Shown: in pieces, positions 47,052 through 56,034 of the stretch
Layout: the number at the start of each line of letters is the position of its first letter
How positions within the stretch are numbered: position 1 is the first letter of the stretch
From: Mucilaginibacter terrigena
GTDB lineage: Bacteria; Bacteroidota; Bacteroidia; Sphingobacteriales; Sphingobacteriaceae
NCBI RefSeq assembly: GCF_004168255.1
Contig: NZ_SEWG01000001.1
Coordinates: forward strand, 62,001 to 126,000
Length of the DNA stretch: 64,000 nucleotides
Direction of reading: 5' to 3'
The notes under the pieces: generated by a model
Databases searched by the model: none
What the model saw: the letters and a program-made list of their open reading frames with translations, nothing else
What the model was told of the DNA's origin: nothing
Made by a program: the position numbers and the translations under genes

Positions 47052-48021
47052 TAGGTGTACCGTAGCTGATATTTACCTGAAAACGTTTATCTAATGCGCC
47101 TAATGCTTCAGCAACATTTTTGGTCATTACAATTATAGCATCGCGGGTAGACTGACTATCTGTAAAGCGGCCAACCACTTTGGCAAATGTAGTACGGTTG
47201 TTCATAGGGTTTGTGATACGCATAACCGTACCTATAGGGGCTGTGCGGTGTAATATTAATTTTTTGTTCGGGTCAAGGCTGGTATCGTCTATCCAGGTAG
47301 CCACGCCTTTCTCGTTCTTTTCGAACAGGCCGTAACGGTTTGCAGGTAAATGGCGGTCAAGGCTGTCAGGCGCAACATAGGTCGAATCCCGTTTAACGGT
47401 ATCAGGCGTCGAATTTATAGTTGGCGGCGGTGGGGTTACAGGCTCGCCGTTTGGTACCAACAGAACCTGCCCGGCAGATAGATTGCTTGATTTGAGGTTG
47501 TTTAACAACGTTAAAGCCTCAACAGTAGTGTTAAACCGTTTAGCAATGGCATAAAGCGTTTCGTGTGCCGATACTTTGTACTGCTGCGAGGTTGATGTGG
47601 CGGCGGGTGTAGTTGGCGCAGGTTTTTGTTCGGTGGTTTGCACCGGCTGCTTTTGTGTTACTACTGCGGGGGGCTGGGTTTTAACGGGCGCCCCGGCTGC
47701 AGGTTTTGTTTGTGGCTGTGTTACCGGCGGCTCAACAGCAGGAGTAGATTTTACCGTTTCAACGATCGACCGTTCGGTAGGTACTTTAATAATATGGCCA
47801 ATTTGCAAAGCGGCATTGTTATTAAACTGCTGGATAACCTTAGGGCTTACACCGTACTTACGGCCCAACGAGTAGTAATTATCTTTAGGGTCGAGTTTAT
47901 GTAGGATCACTTTTTTGCCATTAAGGTTTTCAACACCAACAGAATCGGGCGGTGCCGATGCAAATAGGGTGGTAGTTAAGCCAAGCAAAATAGCGGATAG
48001 TAATAGTATTTTAAATTTCAT
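47044..48021 (-). CDS. Secreted LysM protein with DPBB-like C-terminal domain
   Basis: 325 residues. Signal peptide 1-22 (LLSAILLGLTTTLFA). Two LysM domains: about 38-82 (NYYSLGRKYGVSPKVIQQFNN) and 147-192 (ETLYAIAKRFNTTVEALTLLN), joined by a Pro/Thr/Ala/Gln-rich linker with PVTQ and KPAP repeats. The C-terminal domain (about 225-322) resembles the RlpA-type double-psi beta barrel (APIGTVMRITNPMNNRTTFAKVVGRF). It probably binds peptidoglycan in the periplasm. Function in glycan cleavage is possible but unproved. Confidence 0.87.
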   Translation of the reverse strand: MKFKILLLSAILLGLTTTLFASAPPDSVGVENLNGKKVILHKLDPKDNYYSLGRKYGVSPKVIQQFNNNAALQIGHIIKVPTERSIVETVKSTPAVEPPVTQPQTKPAAGAPVKTQPPAVVTQKQPVQTTEQKPAPTTPAATSTSQQYKVSAHETLYAIAKRFNTTVEALTLLNNLKSSNLSAGQVLLVPNGEPVTPPPPTINSTPDTVKRDSTYVAPDSLDRHLPANRYGLFEKNEKGVATWIDDTSLDPNKKLILHRTAPIGTVMRITNPMNNRTTFAKVVGRFTDSQSTRDAIIVMTKNVAEALGALDKRFQVNISYGTPNE

Positions 48022-48042
48022 AATAAATTCTTATTCAGTAAT

Positions 48043-48804
48043 TTATAGTTTTAAAACCTTTATTTCGGTCCTGTTTTTTATATAAATCAAAGCGTTTTTA
48101 TGTAATACAAACGCCTCGGGTTGTAATTTTTGTATATCCTGGTTCAATAAATCGTGGTAAACCACATTACTGCCATCCATTATATACAGGTGCTGTTGTA
48201 AAGCCCCGTTTTTAAAAGTGTGCAAAGATACAATTCTGTAACTATTATGGTTTAGGTAATGCACCATATTTCCGTACGGCTCTTCAGGCAAAGTGCCGGG
48301 GATAAGCTGTGCGGCGGGTATCATCTCAGGTATGACTATGTAATTATCTAAAGGTTTATCCAACGTGGTGTTATAAGGCCTTATGGTTTGGCCGCTAAGC
48401 ACATCAATCAACAATAATTTTTTTGGCTGGATGCCGGGATTGTACGCCACCGGGCCATTGGTTGACAGATGGTTGAACGCCAAACTATAATTACTCCAAA
48501 GTTCTGTCGAGGTGGTTGCATCAACGGCGATAATGCTTTTATGCTCAGGACTTGTTTCGTGCTTGTAGTAATGCAAGAGTAGTACGCCGTTGTATATGTT
48601 CTCTATGCCGGTAAGCCAGCGTTCGGGCAGGGTAAGGGAGGTGAAATAAACCTGGCCGCTTGCAAGGTTAACGGCTGCGAAGCTGGTTTGCCGGTCTTTC
48701 TCGTTGCGGATCTCGATGCACATTATATCGGTTTCCCCGTCAATTTGCAGCCGCCAAACGGCGCCGTTAAGGGTTTGGGATACGAATGGTTGTAGCATTG
48801 TCAT
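48043..48804 (-). CDS. DUF4905-like hypothetical protein
   Basis: 253 residues with a propeller-like alternation of strands (AAVNLASGQVYFTSLTLPERWLTGIENIYNGVLLLHYYKHET, KSIIAVDATTSTELWSNYSLAFNHL). The pattern fits the DUF4905 domain found in Sphingobacteriaceae, but I am not certain. No signal peptide, so cytoplasmic. An ATG two codons downstream is an alternative start. It lies upstream of the LysM gene on the same strand (21 bases apart). Confidence 0.6.
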   Translation of the reverse strand: MTMLQPFVSQTLNGAVWRLQIDGETDIMCIEIRNEKDRQTSFAAVNLASGQVYFTSLTLPERWLTGIENIYNGVLLLHYYKHETSPEHKSIIAVDATTSTELWSNYSLAFNHLSTNGPVAYNPGIQPKKLLLIDVLSGQTIRPYNTTLDKPLDNYIVIPEMIPAAQLIPGTLPEEPYGNMVHYLNHNSYRIVSLHTFKNGALQQHLYIMDGSNVVYHDLLNQDIQKLQPEAFVLHKNALIYIKNRTEIKVLKL

Positions 48805-48899
48805 TTAGTGTGCAAATATGGCTATTTATATCAAAACCCTTTAACTTTGATAAACAATGCCAACATACAGGCTGTTATCACAACAAAACAATAAATATT

Positions 48900-49379
48900 A
48901 TGGATGCCGAAAAAATAAGCTTAGAAGAAAAAAAAGTTAAACCCGTAGTAGACCATCTGAACGACCTGCTTGCAAACTATCATATCCATTATCAAAAACT
49001 GCGCGGGTGCCACTGGAATGTTAAAGGCAAAAGTTTTTTTACCCTGCATGTAAAATTCGAGGAGCTATACACCGCGGCCCTTACTACCATAGACGAGTTA
49101 GCCGAACGGATATTGACACTTGGCAAACCGCCATACAGTACCTTTAACGATTACATCACCACATCAACCTTAAAAGAAGTTAACACCATTGGTATGAAAG
49201 ATACCGATATGGTAAAGGCCCTGATAAAGGATATGGCCGCCCTTATTGAAATGGAGCGCCAGATACTTGACATTACCGCCGATGCGGGCGACGACGGCAC
49301 CAACGATATGGTGAACCGCTTTATGCAGTTTAAAGAAAAGAACACCTGGATGCTGCGCTCGTTTGTAAATGAGGATTGA
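48900..49379 (+). CDS. dps: Dps-family ferritin-like DNA-protection protein
   Basis: 159 residues. All intersubunit ferroxidase ligands of Dps are present at the correct spacing: His38 and His50, Glu54, Asp65 and Glu69 (RGCHWNVKGKSFFTLHVKFEELYTAALTTIDELAE). The usual four-helix bundle follows. Dps oxidises iron with peroxide, stores it in a dodecamer and protects DNA in stress. The start at 48900 is chosen because the longer frame extends into intergenic sequence. A repeat-flanked terminator follows. Confidence 0.94.
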   Translation: MDAEKISLEEKKVKPVVDHLNDLLANYHIHYQKLRGCHWNVKGKSFFTLHVKFEELYTAALTTIDELAERILTLGKPPYSTFNDYITTSTLKEVNTIGMKDTDMVKALIKDMAALIEMERQILDITADAGDDGTNDMVNRFMQFKEKNTWMLRSFVNED

Positions 49380-49389
49380 GGCAACCGAA

Positions 49390-49505
49390 GCCCCCCCAAC
49401 CCCCTGAAGGGGAAGTTTTTGAAAAGCATAAAGCCCGCCTATAATTCTATAGACGGGCTTTATCTTGTATCCAATTTCTACTCCCCCTTTAGGGGGTTGG
49501 GGGGC
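49390..49505. repeat. Element with 25-bp inverted repeats enclosing a terminator
   Basis: The left end (49390-49415, CCCCCAACCCCCTGAAGGGG type) matches the reverse complement of the right end (49480-49505) over about 25 bases, with few mismatches. Between them is a terminator hairpin (49428-49463). The same end sequence occurs inside a coding gene at 55114-55191. It is one of the common PLKGE-encoding Bacteroidota repeats and has no coding capacity here. Confidence 0.85.
49428..49463. terminator. Bidirectional terminator between dps and an outer-membrane gene
   Basis: ATAAAGCCCGCCTATA (49428-49443) pairs with TATAGACGGGCTTTAT (49448-49463) with one mismatch, loop ATTC, A and T runs on either side. 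Confidence 0.88.
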
Positions 49506-49507
49506 TC

Positions 49508-50980
49508 TTAAAAGCGGTATCCCAAAGTTAAGTAACCATTGTTATTGCTGTTTCGTAACGCTGCCGAAGGGCTTGTGCTGCCAATATCATATGGGAATAT
49601 ATTTTGCCTGCCGGTAGAGTGGGCGTAAGTAGCATCTATATAATAGCTGCCAAAACGCAGGCCGATACCGCCGCTGGTTGTTTTAATATCGCTGCCGTTT
49701 TCTTTACGGGCATCACCTTGTATGCCGTACCCGCCGCGCAGCAGGAAGAAACTGGTTAATCGTGCTTCGGCGCCAATATGCGCGTTGATTGCCGATTTGT
49801 ACAGACTTTTTATCTCGCCGTTATCCCTGTAATCAGCATCATAATCAGGGTTGCTGCCCAGGTGGGCGCTGCTGTAATCAACATACTCCACATCGCCGGT
49901 AATAAAACCAAAATGCTTGATAAATACGGCCGCGCCGCCGGCTATTTTTAATGGCGTGCGTAAATTATAATTCAGCCTGTAATCGTCCGATTCGTTATCG
50001 TTTTGGGCATTGCTGCCTACTTTTGAAGAAAGGCCCTCGTAGTAAATATCATCGATGTTATAAAAAGTAGGAGAGGTAAACACCGCGCCTAAACGTACGG
50101 CTTCGGTTGGTTTGTAAATAACCCCCAGCCTGGCGCTAAAGCCGGTGCCTTTAGTTATCTGGTTTTGCGAATATGCCGAACTAAAGTTGCGATCGGTAGG
50201 TGTACCAGGTGCCGGGCCTTCTAATACCGACAGCGTACCATCTTCATAAAAAGTACCGTACGAGTTGTAGTTGATATCGGTAAAGCTTAATCCTAAACCT
50301 AAATAAAGTTTGTTGCTGTAATTGCCACCTATAGAAAAATCGATACCCGATTGGCCGCCGGTACGGTTTATAATGGCTTCTTGCGTGGTTGGGCCAACGT
50401 TGTTCGCGCCGTACCCGGATGTATATGTATCTATTAATTGTTGATCATACGCCCAGCCAGCCAGCGATCCTTCGTCGATACCGAAATCGTTTGCCTGCGA
50501 TGCGAAATAACTATTGATAGAATTGGTGCTATTAGAACCTTTGTAGCGGATGTTTTGATTGAAATCGCTTACACGGCTAAAGGCTACACCATAGTTAACG
50601 CTTAACCAGCCTTTATTTTTATCGGCACCGGCAGGTTTGGTTAACTGGTTGTAAATAACAAGGCCAGCATGGTTTAAATTACCGCTGTTGCGCGATGCAG
50701 TGCCCGCCTGCCCAAAATAAGTAGACTTTGATCTGGAAGCATCATACTCGGGCGTGATGCTAAACTCCGACCGGGTAAAAAATCCTAAACCGGCAGGGTT
50801 ACCGCTTATATTGCTCAGATCGCCGCCAACTGCGGTACCCGCGTTACCAACCGCTTTTATACGCGAGGTAGACCCTGTTGTAGTTTGCGAGAACCTGATG
50901 GCATCCTGCGAATACTGGGCAAAACTATTTTGGGTAAATGCTACTATAGCAATTACACTTAGTATATATTTTATCTTCAT
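49508..50980 (-). CDS. OmpP1/FadL/TodX-type outer membrane protein
   Basis: 490 residues. The signal peptide MKIKYILSVIAIVAFTQNSF is followed by AQ. The mature N-terminus (SRIKAVGNAGTAVGGDLSNISGNPAGLGFFTRSEFSITPEY) carries the NPAGL hallmark of OmpP1/FadL hydrophobic-compound transporters, with beta strands ending in an aromatic C-terminus (LTLGYRF). It forms a 14-strand barrel in the outer membrane for uptake of lipophilic molecules. It is followed after 19 bases upstream by a Gly/Tyr-rich lipoprotein gene and probably cotranscribed. Confidence 0.9.
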   Translation of the reverse strand: MKIKYILSVIAIVAFTQNSFAQYSQDAIRFSQTTTGSTSRIKAVGNAGTAVGGDLSNISGNPAGLGFFTRSEFSITPEYDASRSKSTYFGQAGTASRNSGNLNHAGLVIYNQLTKPAGADKNKGWLSVNYGVAFSRVSDFNQNIRYKGSNSTNSINSYFASQANDFGIDEGSLAGWAYDQQLIDTYTSGYGANNVGPTTQEAIINRTGGQSGIDFSIGGNYSNKLYLGLGLSFTDINYNSYGTFYEDGTLSVLEGPAPGTPTDRNFSSAYSQNQITKGTGFSARLGVIYKPTEAVRLGAVFTSPTFYNIDDIYYEGLSSKVGSNAQNDNESDDYRLNYNLRTPLKIAGGAAVFIKHFGFITGDVEYVDYSSAHLGSNPDYDADYRDNGEIKSLYKSAINAHIGAEARLTSFFLLRGGYGIQGDARKENGSDIKTTSGGIGLRFGSYYIDATYAHSTGRQNIFPYDIGSTSPSAALRNSNNNGYLTLGYRF

Positions 50981-50999
50981 AAATTTTAGGATTTTTAAA

Positions 51000-51878
51000 T
51001 TAGTTCCTTACCGGCCTGCCGCCACCACCGCCACCGCCTGAACTGGAACCGCCGCCGCTGCTGCTTCTGCCGCCGCCGCTGTTGTTATTGCTTGATGGTG
51101 CCGAACGCTCAACACTTGGCTGATAGGTTGGCCTGTCGGTACGTACTCCACGTGTAGCACGGGTATCGCCATAAACAGGCCTGCCGCCGGTTTGCCCATT
51201 GCTAACACCGCGCGAACCCCTGTTTGGAATATAACCTATACCACTGTTGCGGCCGCCATAAGCGGTACGCCCTGTATTGCCGAATGAACTGCCAGGGCTT
51301 CCGTTGCCTCTGTAAGGGCGCGCGTTGCCGCGGTTGTAAGCAGAATATACACCCCAGTATGGCGAGCCGCCATAGCCAATGCCCCAGTAGGAGTATGGAG
51401 AATAACCATAGCCGTAACCGTATCCATAACCACCCCATGGGTAACCATATCCATAACCGCCATAGCCAAAACCACCACCGTAGCCAAAGCCACCGCCGTA
51501 ACCAAAACCACCATAGCCGTAGCCACCGTAACCAAAGCCCAGGCCAATGCTAAAAGCGCTGCCATAGCCGTAACCGTAAGGCGAGTAGCCGTAGTATAAA
51601 TTATCGTAATATCCAAAAGGCGAGTAATAGCTGAAACGGTTTATGCGCGATGAGTAATCATCGTAGTAAAAATAATCGTCTTCGTCGCTGTCCTGGTCGT
51701 CGGCCTCCTGGTTGTATTCGTCATTTCTGGTAATATATACAGGTTCTTCGGCCGCGGTCGCGTGCGAGAAGTAAACGTCATCGTCGTTTTTAGAGGTAGA
51801 TGCGGTTTTGTTAACGGAGCAGGAACTCAGCGCTACAGCGCCGATCAAAATCATTCCCTTAATAAGGTCCCTTTTCAT
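51000..51878 (-). CDS. Gly/Tyr-rich lipoprotein
   Basis: 292 residues. The lipoprotein signal MKRDLIKGMILIGAVALSSC followed by SVNK supports the start 51878. An acidic segment (EDDYFYYDDYSSR) precedes a long low-complexity region of Gly-Tyr-Phe repeats (GYGGYGYGGFGYGGGFGYGG) and a Gly/Ser/Arg-rich tail (SSSGGGSSSGGGGGGGRPV). Such tails resemble glycine-loop or extracellular-matrix proteins; the function is unknown. It is divergent from proS and adjacent to the OmpP1/FadL gene. Confidence 0.82.
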   Translation of the reverse strand: MKRDLIKGMILIGAVALSSCSVNKTASTSKNDDDVYFSHATAAEEPVYITRNDEYNQEADDQDSDEDDYFYYDDYSSRINRFSYYSPFGYYDNLYYGYSPYGYGYGSAFSIGLGFGYGGYGYGGFGYGGGFGYGGGFGYGGYGYGYPWGGYGYGYGYGYSPYSYWGIGYGGSPYWGVYSAYNRGNARPYRGNGSPGSSFGNTGRTAYGGRNSGIGYIPNRGSRGVSNGQTGGRPVYGDTRATRGVRTDRPTYQPSVERSAPSSNNNSGGGRSSSGGGSSSGGGGGGGRPVRN

Positions 51879-51927
51879 TTGTTTTGTAAGGATGTAAAGT
51901 TCAAGGTCAAATAAACGTATAAATTTA

Positions 51928-51935
51928 TAAATTTG
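51928..51935 (+). promoter_or_regulatory. -7 box of proS
   Basis: TAAATTTG, a full match to TAnnTTTG, lies 51 bases upstream of the proS ATG at 51987. Confidence 0.55.
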
Positions 51936-51986
51936 GGCGTTATTAATTTTAATAACAAAGTCAATTTCTATTCCAAAAATCAATAT

Positions 51987-53459
51987 ATGAGCAAAGGTGT
52001 TATTAGTAAAGACGAAGATTATTCGCAATGGTTTAACGACTTAATAATTAAATCTGACATGGCCGAATATTCGCCTGTCAGGGGGTGTATGATCATTAAA
52101 CCTTATGGGTACTCTATCTGGGAAAAAATACAGGCGGTGCTCGATAAAATGTTTAAAGAAACAGGCCACCAAAACGCTTACTTTCCGTTGCTTATACCAA
52201 AATCCTTCTTCTCTAAAGAAGCCAGCCATGTGGAGGGCTTCGCCAAAGAATGCGCTGTGGTTACCCACTACAGGCTAAAGAACGACGGGAACGGTAATAT
52301 TGTTGTGGACGAGGATGCAAAATTAGAGGAAGAATTAATTATCCGCCCCACATCCGAAACCATCATCTGGAACACCTACCGCGGCTGGATCCAAAGCTAC
52401 CGCGACCTGCCTATCCTGGTTAACCAGTGGGCCAACGTAATGCGCTGGGAAATGCGCACCCGTTTGTTTTTGCGTACCAGCGAATTTTTATGGCAGGAAG
52501 GCCACACCGCCCACTCCACATCTGATGAAGCGATAGCAGAAACCGAACAGATGCTGGATGTTTACGCCGATTTTGCCGAAAACTGGATGGCATTACCGGT
52601 TGTAAAAGGCCGCAAAACACCGAACGAAAGATTTGCGGGCGCGTTAGATACCTATTGCATCGAAGCTTTAATGCAGGATGGTAAAGCGCTGCAGGCAGGT
52701 ACATCGCACTTTTTGGGGCAAAACTTTGCCAAGGCCTTTGATGTAAAATTTACTACGAAAGATAACGTGCAGGATTTTGTATGGGCAACATCATGGGGTG
52801 TATCAACCCGTTTAATAGGGGCACTTATTATGGCGCACTCTGACGATGCCGGTTTGGTGTTACCGCCAAAGCTGGCACCGATACAGGTAGTTGTTGTGCC
52901 GATATACAAACACGAAGAGGAACTGGAGAACATCACCACGTTTGTAAACACTTTAACAAAAGAGTTGCGTGCAAAAGATATCAGCGTAAAATTTGATAAG
53001 CGCGATACCCACCGCCCGGGCGCTAAATTTGCCGAGTACGAATTGAAAGGTGTGCCACTGCGCGTTGCCATTGGCAGTCGCGATATGCAGAATGGTACCG
53101 TTGAATTGGCCCGCCGCGATACCAAAACCAAAGAAACCGTAAACCAGGAAGGCCTTGCCGCGCATATCGAAGCGTTGCTGGAAGAGATCCAGGCAAACAT
53201 TTACAAAAAAGCAGCTGATTTCCGCACGGAGAACACAACTGAGGTAGATACCTACGAAGAGTTTAAAAGTATGCTGGATGAGCAGCCGGGTTTCCTGTCT
53301 GCCCATTGGGATGGCACCGCCGAGACCGAGCAAAAGATAAAAGATGAAACTAAGGCAACAATCCGTTGCATACCTTTGAACAATAAACAGGAAGAAGGCA
53401 AATGTATTTTAACAGGTAAACCTTCGAGCCAGCGAGTATTATTTGCTCGTGCATATTAA
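51987..53459 (+). CDS. proS: Prolyl-tRNA synthetase (short type)
   Basis: 490 residues, class II synthetase with motif 2 and 3 segments ([99 protein letters not shown]) and a C-terminal anticodon-binding domain ending in AY. It lacks the large editing insertion and is the archaeal/eukaryal-like ProRS common in Bacteroidota. The start at ATG 51987 ([16 protein letters not shown]) is preferred. Monocistronic with a metB-type gene 80 bases downstream. Confidence 0.96.
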   Translation: MSKGVISKDEDYSQWFNDLIIKSDMAEYSPVRGCMIIKPYGYSIWEKIQAVLDKMFKETGHQNAYFPLLIPKSFFSKEASHVEGFAKECAVVTHYRLKNDGNGNIVVDEDAKLEEELIIRPTSETIIWNTYRGWIQSYRDLPILVNQWANVMRWEMRTRLFLRTSEFLWQEGHTAHSTSDEAIAETEQMLDVYADFAENWMALPVVKGRKTPNERFAGALDTYCIEALMQDGKALQAGTSHFLGQNFAKAFDVKFTTKDNVQDFVWATSWGVSTRLIGALIMAHSDDAGLVLPPKLAPIQVVVVPIYKHEEELENITTFVNTLTKELRAKDISVKFDKRDTHRPGAKFAEYELKGVPLRVAIGSRDMQNGTVELARRDTKTKETVNQEGLAAHIEALLEEIQANIYKKAADFRTENTTEVDTYEEFKSMLDEQPGFLSAHWDGTAETEQKIKDETKATIRCIPLNNKQEEGKCILTGKPSSQRVLFARAY

Positions 53460-53465
53460 ATGGAT

Positions 53466-53520
53466 GTGGAGTGCGAGGAGTGAAGAGCGGATTAATTCGC
53501 TTCATACTCGCACTCCGCAC
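53466..53520. repeat. Hairpin repeat between proS and metB-like gene
   Basis: GGAGTGCGAG (53468-53477) pairs with CTCGCACTCC (53507-53516), and the inner parts (GAGTGAAG...CGCTTCATACTC) extend the stem. It probably acts as the proS terminator or is a repeat element; T-run is lacking. Confidence 0.6.
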
Positions 53521-53539
53521 CACTAACCCCGCACCAATT

Positions 53540-54679
53540 ATGAAATTCGGAACAAAAGCAATACACGCAGGGCAGGAGCCCGACCCAACTACCGGCGCTA
53601 TCATGACGCCGATATACCAGACATCAACCTACTGGCAAAAATCGCCGGGGGATAATAAGGGGTATGAGTACTCGCGCGGCACAAACCCAACCCGCAAGGC
53701 ATTGGAAGATTGTTTGGCGGCGTTAGAGAACGCTAAGTACGGACTGGCCTTTTCCAGCGGTATGGGTGCTACCGATGCGGTAATGAAACTGCTTGCCCCC
53801 GGCGACGAGGTAATAACCGGTAATGACCTTTACGGAGGATCGTACCGTATTTTTACCAAGATCTACGCTAATTATGGTATTAAATTTCATTTCCTTGATT
53901 TATCGAACCCCGACATCATCAACGAATATGTGAACGATAAAACCAAACTCATCTGGATTGAAACGCCAACCAACCCAACCATGCAGGTAGTGGATATTGA
54001 AGCTGTTGGTAAGATCAGCAAGGCAAATAATTTACTTTTTGTGGTAGATAATACTTTTGCCTCGCCGTACCTGCAAAACCCTATCGACATGGGTGCCGAT
54101 GTGGTGATGCATTCTGTTACTAAGTACATTGGCGGCCACAGCGATGTGGTTATGGGTGCCCTGATGCTGAACGATGAGGAGCTTTACAAACGGCTATGGT
54201 TCATTTACAACGCATGCGGCGCAACACCGGGCCCGATGGATAGCTTTTTGGTGCTGCGTGGCATAAAAACCCTGCACCTGCGCATGAAGGCCCATTGCGA
54301 GAATGGCCGCCAGGTTGCCGAATTTTTGAAAGACCACCCGAGGGTAGAGAAGATCTACTGGCCGGGTTTCCCCGATTCTAAAAACCACGACATCGCCAAA
54401 AAACAAATGCGCGATTTTGGCGGGATGATCTCTATTGTTTTAAAAGACGCTACCTTGGAGGATACCTACCGCATTGCCGGCTCCTTTAAAGTATTTGCTT
54501 TGGCAGAGTCATTGGGCGGTGTAGAATCATTAATAAACCACCCCGTAAGCATGACCCATGGCAGCATCCCCAAAACCGAGCGCGATAAAGCCGGCGTGGT
54601 AGATAACCTGCTGCGTTTAAGCGTAGGGGTAGAGGATATTGAGGATCTGCTGGAAGATTTGAAACAGGCGCTGGCATAA
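53540..54679 (+). CDS. Cystathionine gamma-synthase/lyase family PLP enzyme
   Basis: 379 residues of the trans-sulfuration PLP family. The PLP lysine is Lys195 in [16 protein letters not shown]; other hallmarks are [49 protein letters not shown] and HGSIPKTER. Such enzymes make or cleave cystathionine in methionine and cysteine metabolism (MetB or lyase); the exact reaction is not decidable from sequence. The start 53540 gives the usual [13 protein letters not shown]-terminus. The next gene lies 69 bases downstream. Confidence 0.92.
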   Translation: MKFGTKAIHAGQEPDPTTGAIMTPIYQTSTYWQKSPGDNKGYEYSRGTNPTRKALEDCLAALENAKYGLAFSSGMGATDAVMKLLAPGDEVITGNDLYGGSYRIFTKIYANYGIKFHFLDLSNPDIINEYVNDKTKLIWIETPTNPTMQVVDIEAVGKISKANNLLFVVDNTFASPYLQNPIDMGADVVMHSVTKYIGGHSDVVMGALMLNDEELYKRLWFIYNACGATPGPMDSFLVLRGIKTLHLRMKAHCENGRQVAEFLKDHPRVEKIYWPGFPDSKNHDIAKKQMRDFGGMISIVLKDATLEDTYRIAGSFKVFALAESLGGVESLINHPVSMTHGSIPKTERDKAGVVDNLLRLSVGVEDIEDLLEDLKQALA

Positions 54680-54748
54680 GAAGAACCAAGATATAAGAGT
54701 CAAGAGCCAAGACGACAAGTTTCTTTCTTGTTTCTTAACTCTAAAATC

Positions 54749-55588
54749 ATGAACGATAACCTCAAATCCTTCCTCGACCAAAAAGTAGCCCAATACAACC
54801 GACCCGAATTTATCGCGAACGACCCGGTGAGCATCCCGCATATGTTCAGCAAAAAGCAGGATATCGAGATCATGGGATTTTGGGCTGCTACCCTGGCATG
54901 GGGGCAAAGGGTTACCATCATCAATAAATGTAAAGAGCTTATCACGCTGATGGATGGCGCTCCTTACGATTTCATCATCAACCACGAGGAACCCGACCTG
55001 AAGAAACTGCTGCATTTTAAGCACCGCACTTTTAATGATATCGATACGCTGTATTTTATCGCGTTCTTTAGGTGGCATTACGAGAATTACGAATCACTTG
55101 AACAGGCGTTTATGCCCCCCAACCCCCTGAAGGGGGAGCAGAATAGCCTGCCTGCTAATGAAAGATCCCCCCTTCAGGGGGTGGAGGGGGCCCTTAACCA
55201 CTTCCGTTCATATTTCTTTTCCCTGCCCGATTTCCCGCATCGTACCAAAAAGCATGTATCGTCGCCTGCGCAAAAATCGACCTGCAAAAGGTTAAATATG
55301 TTTCTGCGCTGGATGGTGCGCAAGGACGATAACGGCGTTGATTTCGGTATCTGGAACAAGATAACCCCTGCCGACCTGATCTGTCCCTGCGACCTGCACG
55401 TTGACCGTGTGGCACGGCACCTCAAACTCATTACCCGCAAACAAACCGACTGGCAAACAGCCGTAGAACTTACCGAACGCCTAAAAGAATTTGACCCGCT
55501 GGACCCCGTTAAATACGATTTCGCCCTGTTTGGATTGGGAATAGAAGAGCGCTGGGGGATAGCAGGGATACTGCCGGAGTTTGATTGA
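54749..55588 (+). CDS. TIGR02757 family protein with an in-frame repeat insertion
   Basis: 279 residues. The core matches the TIGR02757 family (Bacteroidota proteins with a helix-hairpin-helix-like C-terminal half): ANDPVSIPHMFSKKQDIEIMGFWAATLAWGQR, STCKRLNMFLRWMVRKDDNGVDFGIW and LICPCDLHVDRVARHLKLI. Residues about 123-148 (PPNPLKGEQ...SPLQGVEG) are encoded by a 78-base inverted repeat inserted in frame (55114-55191), lengthening a linker. Function unknown; possibly DNA-binding. ATG 54749 is chosen. The following gene's TTG start overlaps its stop. Confidence 0.87.
   Translation: MNDNLKSFLDQKVAQYNRPEFIANDPVSIPHMFSKKQDIEIMGFWAATLAWGQRVTIINKCKELITLMDGAPYDFIINHEEPDLKKLLHFKHRTFNDIDTLYFIAFFRWHYENYESLEQAFMPPNPLKGEQNSLPANERSPLQGVEGALNHFRSYFFSLPDFPHRTKKHVSSPAQKSTCKRLNMFLRWMVRKDDNGVDFGIWNKITPADLICPCDLHVDRVARHLKLITRKQTDWQTAVELTERLKEFDPLDPVKYDFALFGLGIEERWGIAGILPEFD
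55114..55191. repeat. 78-bp inverted-repeat element inside a coding gene
   Basis: GCCCCCCAACCCCCTGAAGG (left) and the reverse complement of GGGGGTGGAGGGGGC (right) form the arms, matching the ends of the element at 49390-49505. The length is exactly 26 codons, so the reading frame of the host gene is preserved. The encoded peptide is Pro/Gly/Glu-rich and lies at a family-variable linker. Confidence 0.88.
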
Positions 55589-56034
55589 AAATAGTCCCAC
55601 ACGTGATTACGAGGTACGGAGCAAACTCTTTAGGGCAATTTGACTATATTTATCAAAATCTACATCCTTTGGACTCAGAAGAATACTACCTATCCGATTT
55701 CCTAATTGGTAAAAGTGACCATACGCTTGTCCTGTTCAATCATTTTATTAACCGGTTTAATACTATTGGTAATGTTGAGGTAGTGCCGCTGAAAAGTATG
55801 ATAGGGCTGGATAACGGCCATAAACGCATTGCCTATATAACCCAGTTGGGTAAAAACTTTATCCATGTAGTGTTCCCGTTTAAGCAGGAGTACCCCGATA
55901 ACTTATGTTTCCAGAAAATAGCGCAGGTACCCGGGCAGCAGCAGTTTAACCATCATTTCAGGATGCTGAATGTAGAGGATGTGAACGAAGAGGTGATAAG
56001 CTTTATGAAACTGGCCTACCTGGGCGAAGTTTAA
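55585..56034 (+). CDS. Hypothetical protein, DUF5655-like
   Basis: 149 residues from TTG 55585, whose codon overlaps the stop of the upstream gene (TTGA), suggesting translational coupling. The C-terminal part (RIAYITQLGKNFIHVVFPFKQ, LCFQKIAQVPGQQQFNHHFRMLNVEDVNEEVISFMKLAY) resembles DUF5655, a domain of unknown function; this is a tentative call. No signal peptide. Its stop overlaps by four bases that of the convergent membrane protein at 56031-56789. Confidence 0.72.
   Translation: MKIVPHVITRYGANSLGQFDYIYQNLHPLDSEEYYLSDFLIGKSDHTLVLFNHFINRFNTIGNVEVVPLKSMIGLDNGHKRIAYITQLGKNFIHVVFPFKQEYPDNLCFQKIAQVPGQQQFNHHFRMLNVEDVNEEVISFMKLAYLGEV

Noticed and set aside
52652..53200. 182-codon minus-strand frame inside proS
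   Set aside because: Antisense of a conserved synthetase.
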